Positions 1-6,055 of a DNA stretch of 9,423 nt are shown here, piece after piece. The position numbers and the translations under genes were made by a program. The DNA lies in assembly GCA_011048855.1 (NCBI GenBank), contig DSCZ01000636.1, forward strand, positions 1-9,423. The letters run 5' to 3'. Within the stretch, counting starts at the first letter, position 1. Every line of letters begins with the position of its first letter. This DNA comes from Desulfobacteraceae bacterium (lineage in GTDB: Bacteria > Desulfobacterota > DSM-4660 > Desulfatiglandales > Desulfatiglandaceae). A model generated the notes under the pieces. It saw only the letters and a list, made by a program, of their open reading frames with translations, was not told the origin of the DNA and did not search any database.

Positions 1-14
1 CCTTTACAGGTAGA

Positions 15-42
15 CCCGGCTCTAGGGGAGATTGGAGCCGGG
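15..42. other. 8-bp inverted repeat (hairpin) at the left edge
   Basis: CCCGGCTC at 15-22 pairs perfectly with GAGCCGGG at 35-42 around a 12-base loop. No T-tract follows on either strand, so it is not a convincing intrinsic terminator. It could be the 3' hairpin of a gene lying to the left of the window, or part of the repeat-rich spacer that starts at 59. Confidence 0.4.
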
Positions 43-58
43 ATAATGGTATTAGCCG

Positions 59-236
59 GTTTCCATCCGGAAATGCCGGACGGGCACGGCGAAGTTTCCA
101 GATCGGAAATGAGGGATTTTGCCCAAGATCAAGGCAAACGAGGGGTTACGCGGAGACGTACCGGAGTACGTCGCACAAGAAAGCCCGCAGTTTGACGTAG
201 AGATTGGGCAAAAGGACCATTTCCGGATGGAAACTA
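59..236. repeat. Structured palindromic repeat element with three nested inverted repeats
   Basis: The ends are a perfect 17-bp inverted repeat, GTTTCCATCCGGAAATG at 59-75 and its complement at 218-234. Inside lies a 10-bp inverted repeat (TTTTGCCCAA at 117-126, complement at 204-213). At the centre is a 7-bp hairpin with a 4-base loop (GACGTAC at 155-161, loop 162-165, GTACGTC at 166-172). The part at 69-112 recurs in reverse orientation at 3756-3800, with 20 of 20 bases identical in one block and 19 of 20 in the next, and the terminal arm recurs at 696-724. These recurrences make it a dispersed intergenic repeat rather than a gene. It encodes no transposase, so it could be a MITE-like or REP-like element, or the DNA for a structured RNA. 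The element ends 1 to 3 bases from the stop codon of the excisionase-family gene. Confidence 0.75.
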
Positions 237-237
237 A

Positions 238-408
238 CTAATGGGAGGCTTGCCCGTCTATCCACTTGTCTATAGCTTCTCTGTCGAAGCGCCATACTCT
301 TCCGATCCTTATAGCCGGTATTTTACCTTCGGCTGCGTATTTGCAGATCGTAATCTCATGAAGTTTCAGGTACTTGGCCACCTCTTTCGTAGTCATGATC
401 TCTGGCAT
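238..408 (-). CDS. Excisionase-family helix-turn-helix DNA-binding protein
   Basis: A 56-residue protein made of a single MerR/excisionase-type winged helix-turn-helix domain (HTH_17 type). The family signature is clear: MTTKEVAKYL at the start of the first helix, then a recognition-helix stretch ending KYAAEGKIPAIRIG, then VWRFDREAIDKWI. It would bind DNA. Relatives act as excisionases, antitoxin-like regulators or small transcription factors. The ATG at 406-408 was chosen because GGAGG (414-418 on the opposite strand) sits 5 bases upstream. The longer reading begins at TTG (418-420), inside that ribosome-binding site. The gene stands alone: no integrase lies beside it in the window, and its stop directly abuts the palindromic element at 59-236. 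Whether it acts on that element is unknown. The domain call is firm and the biological role is not. Confidence 0.85.
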   Translation of the reverse strand: MPEIMTTKEVAKYLKLHEITICKYAAEGKIPAIRIGRVWRFDREAIDKWIDGQASH

Positions 409-695
409 AACAACCTCCAATTAAATTAAACGGTTATATAAAACTGCAACCAAAAATAAACTTTTCATTGACCCGATACGGCATTGAAGATGACCGTATG
501 GACCTTGAAAATTATCCACAGGATTTCTTTGTATAAATGCCCTGCCTGCGGAACCTACATTGAGAAAGCGTTTTTATCCCTTAGATGAATGAAAATTTCA
601 AGTTAAAAATGATCAATGCCCGAGGAAAATTTATTTTTACCCATAAAAGCTGGTCGCGGTTTGTATCTGTTTGCTGGCACATTTTTTGCTTAATA

Positions 696-724
696 GTTTC
701 CATCCGGAAATACCGGATGGAAAC
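696..724. repeat. Minimal palindromic copy of the repeat family
   Basis: GTTTCCATCCGG at 696-707 pairs perfectly with 713-724 around the 5-base loop AAATA. The left arm plus flank, TAGTTTCCATCCGGAAAT at 694-711, is identical to the complement of the right end of the element at 59-236 (18 bases). It looks like a version of that element reduced to its two ends, or a solo end-to-end palindrome. Confidence 0.7.
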
Positions 725-783
725 CAGGTATAAGCAAGTGGTCGTGGACATGAGGTGTGGTATGTGTCCAGTGTTCGGTTTTC

Positions 784-834
784 AACCTGCCTGTGCATGC
801 CGGGCTTAAATAACTACGCACAGGCAGGTTTTTT
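784..834 (+). terminator. Long-loop hairpin with T-tract (possible terminator)
   Basis: AACCTGCCTGTGC at 784-796 pairs perfectly over 13 bp with 818-830. The loop is 21 bases, and the last two T of the stem run into four more T (829-834). The T-tract faces the plus strand, yet no solid plus-strand gene ends here. On the minus strand the stem lies 25 bases past the dctM stop, but GAAAACC follows instead of a T-tract. It may still cap or stabilise the 3' end of the minus-strand TRAP transcript. Stem quality is high, while the polarity and the large loop make plain terminator function uncertain. Confidence 0.5.
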
Positions 835-854
835 ATGGCATGTTACAGATGGAT

Positions 855-2174
855 CTATCTTACGAAGGCCAAATCCGTCAGATAGGTCACGATTCCGGGG
901 AAGAAGACCACGAATGCCAGTCCGATGATTTGCAGGGCTATGAAGGGAAGCGCTCCCTTGTAAATGTCCATCAACGAGACCCCCGGAAGCTTCAAGGATT
1001 TCATGAAAAACAGCGCATACCCGAAGGGCGGGGACAGGAAAGAAACCTGCAGGTTTATGGAAACCAGCATTCCGAACCAGAAGGGGTCAAGACCGTAGAC
1101 CTGTTGAGCTATTGGGAAGAAAATGGGCACCAGGAGCATCAAAATCGCGGTCCAGTCGATGATCATTCCGAGGGCGTATATAAGGGCCATGGTCATCACC
1201 AGAAAAAGCCATTTATTCCCGAGGCCCAGGAAAAGGTTTCCAAGCGTTTTTCCGCAGCCCATACCCATGAACACGGCCGAAAAAATATTGACCCCTACTA
1301 TGATAAACAACACCATACAGGATGTTTTGACCGTGGCCGTCGTGGCGTAGGACAGGTTTGCCCATGTAAATTTCCTGTAGCATATCATAAGGATGATGGC
1401 AGCGAACGCGCCAACCGCACCTGCTTCTGAAGGTGTCGCAATGCCAAAAAATATCGAGCCCAATACGACGAACATCAGGATGACCGGCGGTGTGACGGCT
1501 TTTATACCCCGAATCATTCTGATATTGAGCGCATCGATTTCCTCTTTGGGAACCGGAGGACCTTTTCGCGGGTCCCGCCTGCATAGCAGGTAGATATAGG
1601 CCATATACAATGCCGCAAGCAGCAGACCGGGGCCGATGGCGCCTATGAACAGCTGGCCGACGGAAATACCGGCCACGGCCCCCAGCACTATCAGAAGCAT
1701 GCTGGGCGGGATGAGTATTCCCAGGCTTCCCCCGGCCATTATCGTGCCCACCGTCAGCCTTCGGTCATATTTGTGATCCAGAAGGTAAGGCCCGGCCAGC
1801 ACTCCCATGCTCACGATGGAGGCTCCGATGATGCCGGTGCTTGCGGCGAAAACGGTGCACACCAGGGTGACCGCTATCGCGAGGCCCCCTGGCAGTGGGG
1901 CCACCAGGTCACGGATTCCGTCGAACATAATTCTCGCAATGCCGGATCTTTCGAGAATGTAGGCCATAAAAATGAACAGCGGTATGGCGATTAAAGGAAA
2001 GCTTACCATTACCGAATAAGTTTTCGTAACGGCTATTGGAAGCGCGGCCGGCCCTATGAAAATCAACCCGAAAATGATCCCCAGGCCGCCAAATGTCAGC
2101 GCAACCGGGTGGCCCAGGAACAGGCATCCAACGGTTATCGATCCGATCAGAGCCAGGAATAAATTATCATTCAT
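855..2174 (-). CDS. dctM: TRAP transporter large permease subunit (DctM type)
   Basis: The large membrane subunit of a tripartite ATP-independent periplasmic transporter. It forms the sodium-coupled translocation channel in the inner membrane. Its 439 residues are hydrophobic almost throughout, with about a dozen membrane segments. Family landmarks are visible: STGIIGAS (112-119), GTIMAGGSLGILIPPS (143-158), GIATPSEAGAVGA (244-256) and SFLSPPFGYALFF (378-390). The GILIPPS and SVGQLFIGA (171-179) stretches fit the mannitol/chloroaromatic-type branch (COG4664) better than the classic C4-dicarboxylate DctM; that assignment rests on remembered family patterns. Its ATG lies within the end of the small-permease gene (8-base overlap), implying translational coupling, and AGGG lies upstream. 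It is the last gene of the cluster. Confidence 0.95.
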   Translation of the reverse strand: MNDNLFLALIGSITVGCLFLGHPVALTFGGLGIIFGLIFIGPAALPIAVTKTYSVMVSFPLIAIPLFIFMAYILERSGIARIMFDGIRDLVAPLPGGLAIAVTLVCTVFAASTGIIGASIVSMGVLAGPYLLDHKYDRRLTVGTIMAGGSLGILIPPSMLLIVLGAVAGISVGQLFIGAIGPGLLLAALYMAYIYLLCRRDPRKGPPVPKEEIDALNIRMIRGIKAVTPPVILMFVVLGSIFFGIATPSEAGAVGAFAAIILMICYRKFTWANLSYATTATVKTSCMVLFIIVGVNIFSAVFMGMGCGKTLGNLFLGLGNKWLFLVMTMALIYALGMIIDWTAILMLLVPIFFPIAQQVYGLDPFWFGMLVSINLQVSFLSPPFGYALFFMKSLKLPGVSLMDIYKGALPFIALQIIGLAFVVFFPGIVTYLTDLAFVR

Positions 2175-2679
2175 TTTTAATCCCTTTTAGTTCATCTATA
2201 TGCTTGATTATGAAGGATATCCCTTGAAGCAGGATGAAAACAAACGCCGTCGGGATCACCGTCCTGAAATGAGCCAACGGAGGTCTCCACACACTGTGGC
2301 CCTGTTCCATAGCCTTCCACGAGTTCACCGCGATCGGTATTCCCCCCTTAATCATCGCGACCGCGAAAACGATTGTGAAGACCAGGAAGCAGGTTATCGC
2401 CAGTCTGTTTCTCCATTTCCGGCCGAGTCTTTCGGGAAAAAGATCAATACCTACGTGGCCTTTATGTAAAAATGTGTAAACAGAACCAAACATTATATAA
2501 TAGCCGAAAATGAAATACGACGTTTCAGTGAACCAAATCTGCGGTGCAGAAAATAGTTTCCTCATAACCGACTCGAAAATAAATACGGCCACCAGCAACA
2601 CGATGGCCCACTGGATAATTTTCCCTATCCATTCACTACAGGCGTCAATATATTGCGCAATGATACGTAGCGTTTTCAT
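2167..2679 (-). CDS. dctQ: TRAP transporter small permease subunit (DctQ type)
   Basis: The small membrane subunit of the TRAP transporter, which pairs with DctM and helps dock the loaded receptor. It is 170 residues with four hydrophobic segments (about 20-37, 51-71, 92-111 and 141-158). It keeps the family pattern of an aromatic/Glu stretch in the second segment (W49, E52, S54) followed by HKGHVGIDLF (72-81), and the later WRPPLAHFRTVIPTAF (131-146). GAGG precedes the ATG at good spacing. The gene overlaps dctM by 8 bases and follows the MBL hydrolase by 68 bases. That gap contains a short TTTTCC-G-GGAAAA palindrome at 2712-2724 but no obvious terminator, so cotranscription is likely. Confidence 0.93.
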   Translation of the reverse strand: MKTLRIIAQYIDACSEWIGKIIQWAIVLLVAVFIFESVMRKLFSAPQIWFTETSYFIFGYYIMFGSVYTFLHKGHVGIDLFPERLGRKWRNRLAITCFLVFTIVFAVAMIKGGIPIAVNSWKAMEQGHSVWRPPLAHFRTVIPTAFVFILLQGISFIIKHIDELKGIKNE

Positions 2680-2747
2680 GTTAACCTCGTCGTGCGGGCG
2701 TCGGCCCCGCGTTTTCCGGGAAAAACCAAGTCGCGAACTTTCAACCT

Positions 2748-3590
2748 TTACACGTCAAGAATAGTGGTGGTACCGGCAAAGTTGAAGAAGAACTTTTCCT
2801 GGAAAGCCTGCTGAAGCACCGCCCCGGCATAGGGTCCGGTGCAATGAGATACCCCGAGCCTTTTTACCCCGGCCTTTTGCAAATCCTTGATGGTTTGCTG
2901 GATCCTGGATTCGGGGGCACCAAACAGATGTGTTCCACCGATGACCGCATAGCACTCATCGCAGCCGGTGATTGTCATGCCGTGAAAAATTGTATTTACT
3001 ATTCCGCGATGTGCACATCCGGAAATGACTATCAGACCTTTATCGGATTTAATGAACAGCGATTGGTCGTCTTTCAACGGATCCGGGCCGAATCCCTCAG
3101 GCGTTTTCACGGATGCACTGGCGTCGATTGTTTCATAACCGGTTATCATTGGAACTTCCCCGCTGGTTACAATGGAATCGGTTATCCATTCAGGTTTAGT
3201 GCTGAGTGTGAAATGCGCACCGAAACTTTCTGCGTATTCGCGCAGGTAGGGGATACCGATATACCGGTGATTTTCGCTGTCGGCATCCTTCCAGTACTTG
3301 GGTGCCCACACTTCCGGGTGGGCGATGATTTCAAGCGGCGTTTTTCTTAACTTCAACAACGGAAGCAGTCCGCCGGTGTGGTCTTCATGCCCGTGGCTGA
3401 ACAGTAATGCTCTTATCTTTTTGAGATCTATTCCCATAACCAGGGAGTTGTGGGCCGCGACGATACCTCCACCGGTATCCACCAGGATTGTATCATCGTC
3501 GACATCCACCAGGATGCTCAAGCCCCATTCTCCAAGGTAGCCCAGCCAGCTCGCCGAATTTTCCGACAGCGTTCTTACTCTGATATGCAT
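2748..3590 (-). CDS. MBL-fold metallo-hydrolase, COG1237 type
   Basis: A 280-residue cytoplasmic metallo-beta-lactamase-fold protein with no signal peptide. The zinc motif is SHGHEDHTGG (65-74), with H66, H68, D70 and H71 as metal ligands. Later ligand candidates are H194 in SGCAHRG (190-196), H221 in GGTHL (218-222) and H249 in SHCTG (248-252). The SGCAHRGIVNT and KDDQSLFI stretches are typical of the family named for the methanogen dihydropterin ribofuranosylaminobenzene phosphate synthase. Most bacterial members have no known substrate, and hydrolysis of an ester, lactone or phosphodiester is equally possible. It sits between the receptor and the permease genes of a TRAP system, so a role in processing the imported compound is a fair inference. 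AGAGG precedes the ATG. The fold call is firm; the reaction is unknown. Confidence 0.9.
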   Translation of the reverse strand: MHIRVRTLSENSASWLGYLGEWGLSILVDVDDDTILVDTGGGIVAAHNSLVMGIDLKKIRALLFSHGHEDHTGGLLPLLKLRKTPLEIIAHPEVWAPKYWKDADSENHRYIGIPYLREYAESFGAHFTLSTKPEWITDSIVTSGEVPMITGYETIDASASVKTPEGFGPDPLKDDQSLFIKSDKGLIVISGCAHRGIVNTIFHGMTITGCDECYAVIGGTHLFGAPESRIQQTIKDLQKAGVKRLGVSHCTGPYAGAVLQQAFQEKFFFNFAGTTTILDV

Positions 3591-3755
3591 TTTTAAAGCC
3601 TCTTTTTGTGTATTTTAATAATTTCTCCGACTTCGGCCCTTTTCCGCCTGAAATGGGCGAACCGGAAAACCGCTTATAATTCAGATGCGGGTACAAACGA
3701 CCCGGTCTTTGTTTGCCGTGAAACCGCCGGGCCGGGTGGACCACTGATTTTAGCT

Positions 3756-3814
3756 TCATTTCCGATCTGGAAACTACGCTCGTGCCCATCCGGCATTTCC
3801 AGATGGGCGCGAGC
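3756..3814. repeat. Degenerate, inverted copy of the repeat family
   Basis: Positions 3756-3775 are identical over 20 bases to the reverse complement of 93-112. Positions 3781-3800 match the reverse complement of 69-88 at 19 of 20, with one extra base between the two blocks. This is therefore a partial copy of the left-end element in opposite orientation. It adds its own hairpin: 3778-3790 pairs with 3802-3814 over 13 bp (one a G-U pair in RNA) around an 11-base loop. It lies in the 249-base spacer between dctP and the MBL hydrolase, where it could act as an mRNA-stabilising or processing hairpin that sets receptor levels above those of the membrane subunits. No T-tract follows on the minus strand. 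Confidence 0.7.
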
Positions 3815-3839
3815 CTCATCAACCCGGCGGTCGGCGAAA

Positions 3840-5030
3840 TTATTTTTTACCGGCAGTCTCAAAAATAGCGAAATACCTGGGATCGTTCTTGTCTTTGATC
3901 CAGGGAAATTCGGCTTTTTCATCGACAAAATCGGGCCAGTATTTATGCACTTTGCCCTGCCCGTACGGCTTGGACATCTCTCTCCATTCGGAGTAGCCTT
4001 TTAGGAAGTTATACAGGGACTTCGCAACCTTAAGGAAATCAGGATTCTTTTTGGCTTCCTGTTCGGCCAGTATCGCGGTCTGTTTTTCCAGCTCCTCGAT
4101 GGTTTGGTTATCCAGTTTTGTGATTTTTGTTCCGGCTTTCTGAAACGTTCTTACGGCTTCTATGTTGGAATATTCCCACTTGGCGTAGGAAATGAGATAG
4201 GAGACTTTAGTCGCGTATTCCAGAAGAGGCTTGAGCTCGTCCGGAAGTTTGTTCCAGGAGTTGGTATTCACGGCAAGAAGCGTAATCATCGCGGTCTGCC
4301 ACCACGCCGGTACGATAAGGTATTCAGCTACTTCATGGAGGGAGATCGAAAGGTCGCCGCATGGGAATGAAAATTCGCCGGCGTCGACCACTTTTCTGTC
4401 CATGGCCAGGTAGATTTCATCGGGGCTGATGGCCATTGTCGTCGCACCGACCATCGTCAGGATGTCTTCACTGAAACCCGGGCAGCGGATCTTCAGGCCT
4501 TTGAAGTCCTCGGGTTTCTTGACTTCGACCCTGGACCAGAGGCCTCCCTCGATTCCTCCTCCGCCGGCTGCGAAAGGTTTCATGTTGTATTTTCCATATA
4601 ACTCGTCCGCCAGTTCTCTGCCCCCGGCGTAATAGTACCATATCGCAAAATCTTCGGGAGTATAGGAGCAGGGAAAAGATCCGAATAAAACCAGGGCGCT
4701 GTTGAGGCCTTTGAGAAAGCCGGGCCAGCCGATCGCCGCATCCAGGGCACCTGTGCGGGCTGCCTCGAAGGTTTCGGCCATGGGAAAGAGTTCAGATCCA
4801 TAGTGATAGTCGAATTCAAGCCTGTAATTCGGTGTCTGCACAATATCCTTCACTGTCTGCGCTAAAATCTCCCCGCTCCAGGACAGCGCGATTCCGGCTG
4901 CAAACGTATCCTGAACGCGCCATTTGATGACCTTCTGCTTGGCTTCGCATTGCGCAGGCGACCAGGCTGCGGCGGTCACGCTCAATGCGACCGCGGTTGC
5001 TATTACCGATAAAAACCTGTATTTCCTCAT
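3840..5030 (-). CDS. dctP: TRAP transporter periplasmic substrate-binding protein (DctP/TakP type)
   Basis: The extracytoplasmic receptor that captures the substrate in the periplasm and delivers it to DctQM. It is 396 residues, somewhat longer than typical. The N-terminus is a classic Sec signal peptide (basic RKYR, hydrophobic core at about 7-22, likely cleavage near residue 30). The core signature is visible: KKPEDFKGLKIRCPG (171-185) with R182, the position whose arginine pairs with the substrate carboxylate in the family. Next come GATTMAISPDEIYLAM (195-210) and VVDAGEFSFP (214-223). The pattern resembles the TakP/mannitol-chloroaromatic branch, but the family's Trp after D-A-x-E is Phe here (F220), so the ligand pocket may differ. 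A rich ribosome-binding site (GGAGG, 7 bases from ATG, inside a GGAGGAGGAG run) suggests strong translation, as expected for a receptor. An organic acid is the likely ligand; its identity is not readable. Confidence 0.93.
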   Translation of the reverse strand: MRKYRFLSVIATAVALSVTAAAWSPAQCEAKQKVIKWRVQDTFAAGIALSWSGEILAQTVKDIVQTPNYRLEFDYHYGSELFPMAETFEAARTGALDAAIGWPGFLKGLNSALVLFGSFPCSYTPEDFAIWYYYAGGRELADELYGKYNMKPFAAGGGGIEGGLWSRVEVKKPEDFKGLKIRCPGFSEDILTMVGATTMAISPDEIYLAMDRKVVDAGEFSFPCGDLSISLHEVAEYLIVPAWWQTAMITLLAVNTNSWNKLPDELKPLLEYATKVSYLISYAKWEYSNIEAVRTFQKAGTKITKLDNQTIEELEKQTAILAEQEAKKNPDFLKVAKSLYNFLKGYSEWREMSKPYGQGKVHKYWPDFVDEKAEFPWIKDKNDPRYFAIFETAGKK

Positions 5031-5064
5031 AACCTCTCCTCCTCCTTCATTGTTGTTGATAAAA

Positions 5065-5083
5065 ATTGGCTCTTTGAGCCAAT
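5065..5083 (-). promoter_or_regulatory. Terminator-like or operator-like inverted repeat ahead of dctP
   Basis: ATTGGCTC at 5065-5072 and GAGCCAAT at 5076-5083 form a perfect 8-bp inverted repeat with a 3-base centre. On the minus strand the stem is followed directly by TTTTTATC, the form of an intrinsic terminator. It lies 107 bases beyond the regulator stop and 34 bases before the dctP ATG. It could end the regulator transcript, attenuate read-through into dctP, or be a 19-bp operator. The short loop and moderate GC content leave all three open. Confidence 0.5.
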
Positions 5084-5092
5084 ATGTTAATT

Positions 5093-5110
5093 CAGCTCAT
5101 TTATGAGTTG
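5093..5110. promoter_or_regulatory. Second inverted repeat ahead of dctP
   Basis: CAGCTCAT at 5093-5100 pairs with ATGAGTTG at 5103-5110 around TT, with one mismatch in 8 (a G-U type pair). It lies 9 bases from the repeat at 5065-5083, and both carry a GCTC/GAG core. Together they could be a paired operator or alternative leader structures. The AT-rich stretch 5111-5190 beside it is the likely place for the dctP promoter, but I see no convincing -35/-10 pair there. Confidence 0.35.
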
Positions 5111-5190
5111 CACAATAATGTAAAATATAAAACTATATAAGAATATAAGGGTAGACTAAACTAAATATTTTCACCAATTAAAAAGTATAA

Positions 5191-5922
5191 TTATTCGGCA
5201 TTTAAACCCTGGGTTTTGAGCATCTGTATTGATGCCAGCATATGTTCCCGCATAGCGGTGCGTGCACCGTCTTCGTCTCTTCGGGACAGAATTTTTACAA
5301 GTTCCGTATGTTCCCGTACGGCGCTTTCGTTTCTTCCCTCCACCCTGAGGGCGGCTTTCCATCCTTCGAAAGAAATTTTGGCCAGGGAATTCATCAGCAT
5401 CGTGATGGTCTCGTTTTTCGCGGCTCCGGTCACCAAAAGGTGAAACTCAATGTCTGTACGGATTATGCCTACCACGTCGTGTTCTTGAAGCCTGCTTTGG
5501 CGGGTTACATTGTCTTGGATGGCACGTATTTCATCTTCGGTGATGCGCCGGGCGGCAAGTGCGGCGACTTCAGGTTCCAGAATGAGACGTGTTTCAAAAT
5601 GTTTGTATATTGCATCTTTATACTTGTTGACCCAGGACGGCAGGGGAACCACAAGGTCCCCGCTTACCTGCCTGACGAAAATGCCTTTGCCCGGCCTGAC
5701 TTCAACCAACCCCATTATTTCCAGAATCCGCAGTGCCTCTCGAAGAGAGCCTCTGCTTATCTGTAGTCTGGAAACCAGTTCCCTCTCCGACGGCAACTGG
5801 CTGCCTTCTTTGAGGTTGTTGCTGGAAATGAAGTTTTTAATTTCATCGATGGCTGATTCAGACAGCCGTTTTCTCTTTATTGGATTCAGGTCCAATTCAA
5901 CCCCCACTAGCTTAGTAAACAA
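5191..5922 (-). CDS. FadR/GntR-family transcriptional regulator with FCD domain
   Basis: A 243-residue regulator with an N-terminal GntR winged helix-turn-helix (about 20-85). It shows the family's LPSERELVSRLQISRGSLREALRILE stretch (43-68) and a wing GLVEVRPGKGIFV (71-83). The C-terminal FCD ligand-binding domain (about 105-235) keeps the usual metal-site residues D157, H161, H205 and H227, so it probably senses a carboxylic acid. Lying first in the same direction as the TRAP genes, it is the likely controller of the cluster. The start is uncertain: 5922 is a TTG without a clear ribosome-binding site. A TTG at 5893-5895, preceded by GGGGG at 5 bases, would give a protein 9 residues shorter with the DNA-binding domain intact; a GTG at 5905-5907 is a third choice. 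The upstream site at 5936-5946 suggests autoregulation. Confidence 0.92.
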   Translation of the reverse strand: MFTKLVGVELDLNPIKRKRLSESAIDEIKNFISSNNLKEGSQLPSERELVSRLQISRGSLREALRILEIMGLVEVRPGKGIFVRQVSGDLVVPLPSWVNKYKDAIYKHFETRLILEPEVAALAARRITEDEIRAIQDNVTRQSRLQEHDVVGIIRTDIEFHLLVTGAAKNETITMLMNSLAKISFEGWKAALRVEGRNESAVREHTELVKILSRRDEDGARTAMREHMLASIQMLKTQGLNAE

Positions 5923-5935
5923 TCAACTTAGCAAC

Positions 5936-5946
5936 TGGTTAGACCG
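5936..5946 (-). promoter_or_regulatory. Candidate FadR-family operator
   Basis: TGGTTAGACCG on the plus strand matches the FadR-type pattern TGGT-N3-ACCA at every fixed position but the last (A replaced by G), with a symmetric GGT-N3-ACC core. It lies just downstream of the predicted -10 of the regulator gene, a repressing position. A weaker relative, GGGTAGACT (7 of 9 bases), is at 5149-5157 upstream of dctP. Confidence 0.45.
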
Positions 5947-5976
5947 ACAGTATGTTTTTTTACCATAGGCTGTCAA
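5947..5976 (-). promoter_or_regulatory. Sigma70-type promoter of the regulator gene
   Basis: On the minus strand a perfect -35 hexamer TTGACA (5971-5976) is followed after 18 bases by TACTGT (5947-5952), a modest -10. Transcription would start near 5940, about 20 to 45 bases before the candidate start codons. The start would fall inside the FadR-like site, which fits negative autoregulation. Confidence 0.5.
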
Positions 5977-6000
5977 CCATTTTTTCGTTGCGGATTCCTT

Positions 6001-6026
6001 CTCATTGATTGTTCAATCATCATGAG
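6001..6026. promoter_or_regulatory. Inverted repeat upstream of the metallopeptidase gene
   Basis: TGATTG (6006-6011) and CAATCA (6014-6019) form a perfect repeat with a TT centre. CTCAT (6001-6005) and ATGAG (6022-6026) extend it, offset by two unpaired bases. It lies in the divergent promoter region, 30 bases before the peptidase ATG, and could be an operator. No T-tract follows, so a terminator is unlikely. Confidence 0.35.
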
Positions 6027-6055
6027 GTAATTTGAGCGCCGGAGGCGTATAAATC

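Larger units (their letters stand above)
409..854. other. Gene-poor spacer with repeat copy, hairpin and possible relic ORFs
   Basis: No convincing gene was found in these roughly 445 bases. They contain the short palindrome at 696-724 and the hairpin with T-tract at 784-834. They also hold a tiny plus-strand frame (490-588, 32 codons) ending in a single CPACG zinc-knuckle-like motif, overlapping by ATGA a 74-codon frame (585-809) that reads straight through the palindrome into the hairpin. Neither frame has a good ribosome-binding site. The segment at 430-700 is more AT-rich than the flanking genes. It may be the remains of a decayed gene or an unannotated small RNA locus. Confidence 0.5.

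Noticed and set aside
1..195. Open plus-strand frame from the left edge to a stop at 193-195
   Set aside because: It reads through the palindromic repeat, has no recognisable protein pattern, and its C-terminal part is Arg-rich translation of repeat DNA. It is most likely chance.
585..809. 74-codon plus-strand frame in the spacer
   Set aside because: It runs through a perfect palindrome and ends in a hairpin loop, with no ribosome-binding site and no recognisable domain. Its possible relic nature is noted only as a finding.
840..1430. 196-codon plus-strand frame opposite the large permease
   Set aside because: It lies wholly antisense to dctM apart from its first bases. It is rich in charged residues with no domain pattern, a typical shadow frame.
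2712..2724. TTTTCC-G-GGAAAA palindrome between the hydrolase and dctQ
   Set aside because: It resembles the TTTCC/GGAAA module but has a one-base centre and no flanking similarity to the repeat copies, so I do not count it as a family member.
6005..6033. TTGATT with 17-base spacer and TAATTT as a promoter for the peptidase gene
   Set aside because: The predicted start would fall at or next to the GGAGG ribosome-binding site, leaving almost no leader, and the -10 matches the consensus at only three positions.
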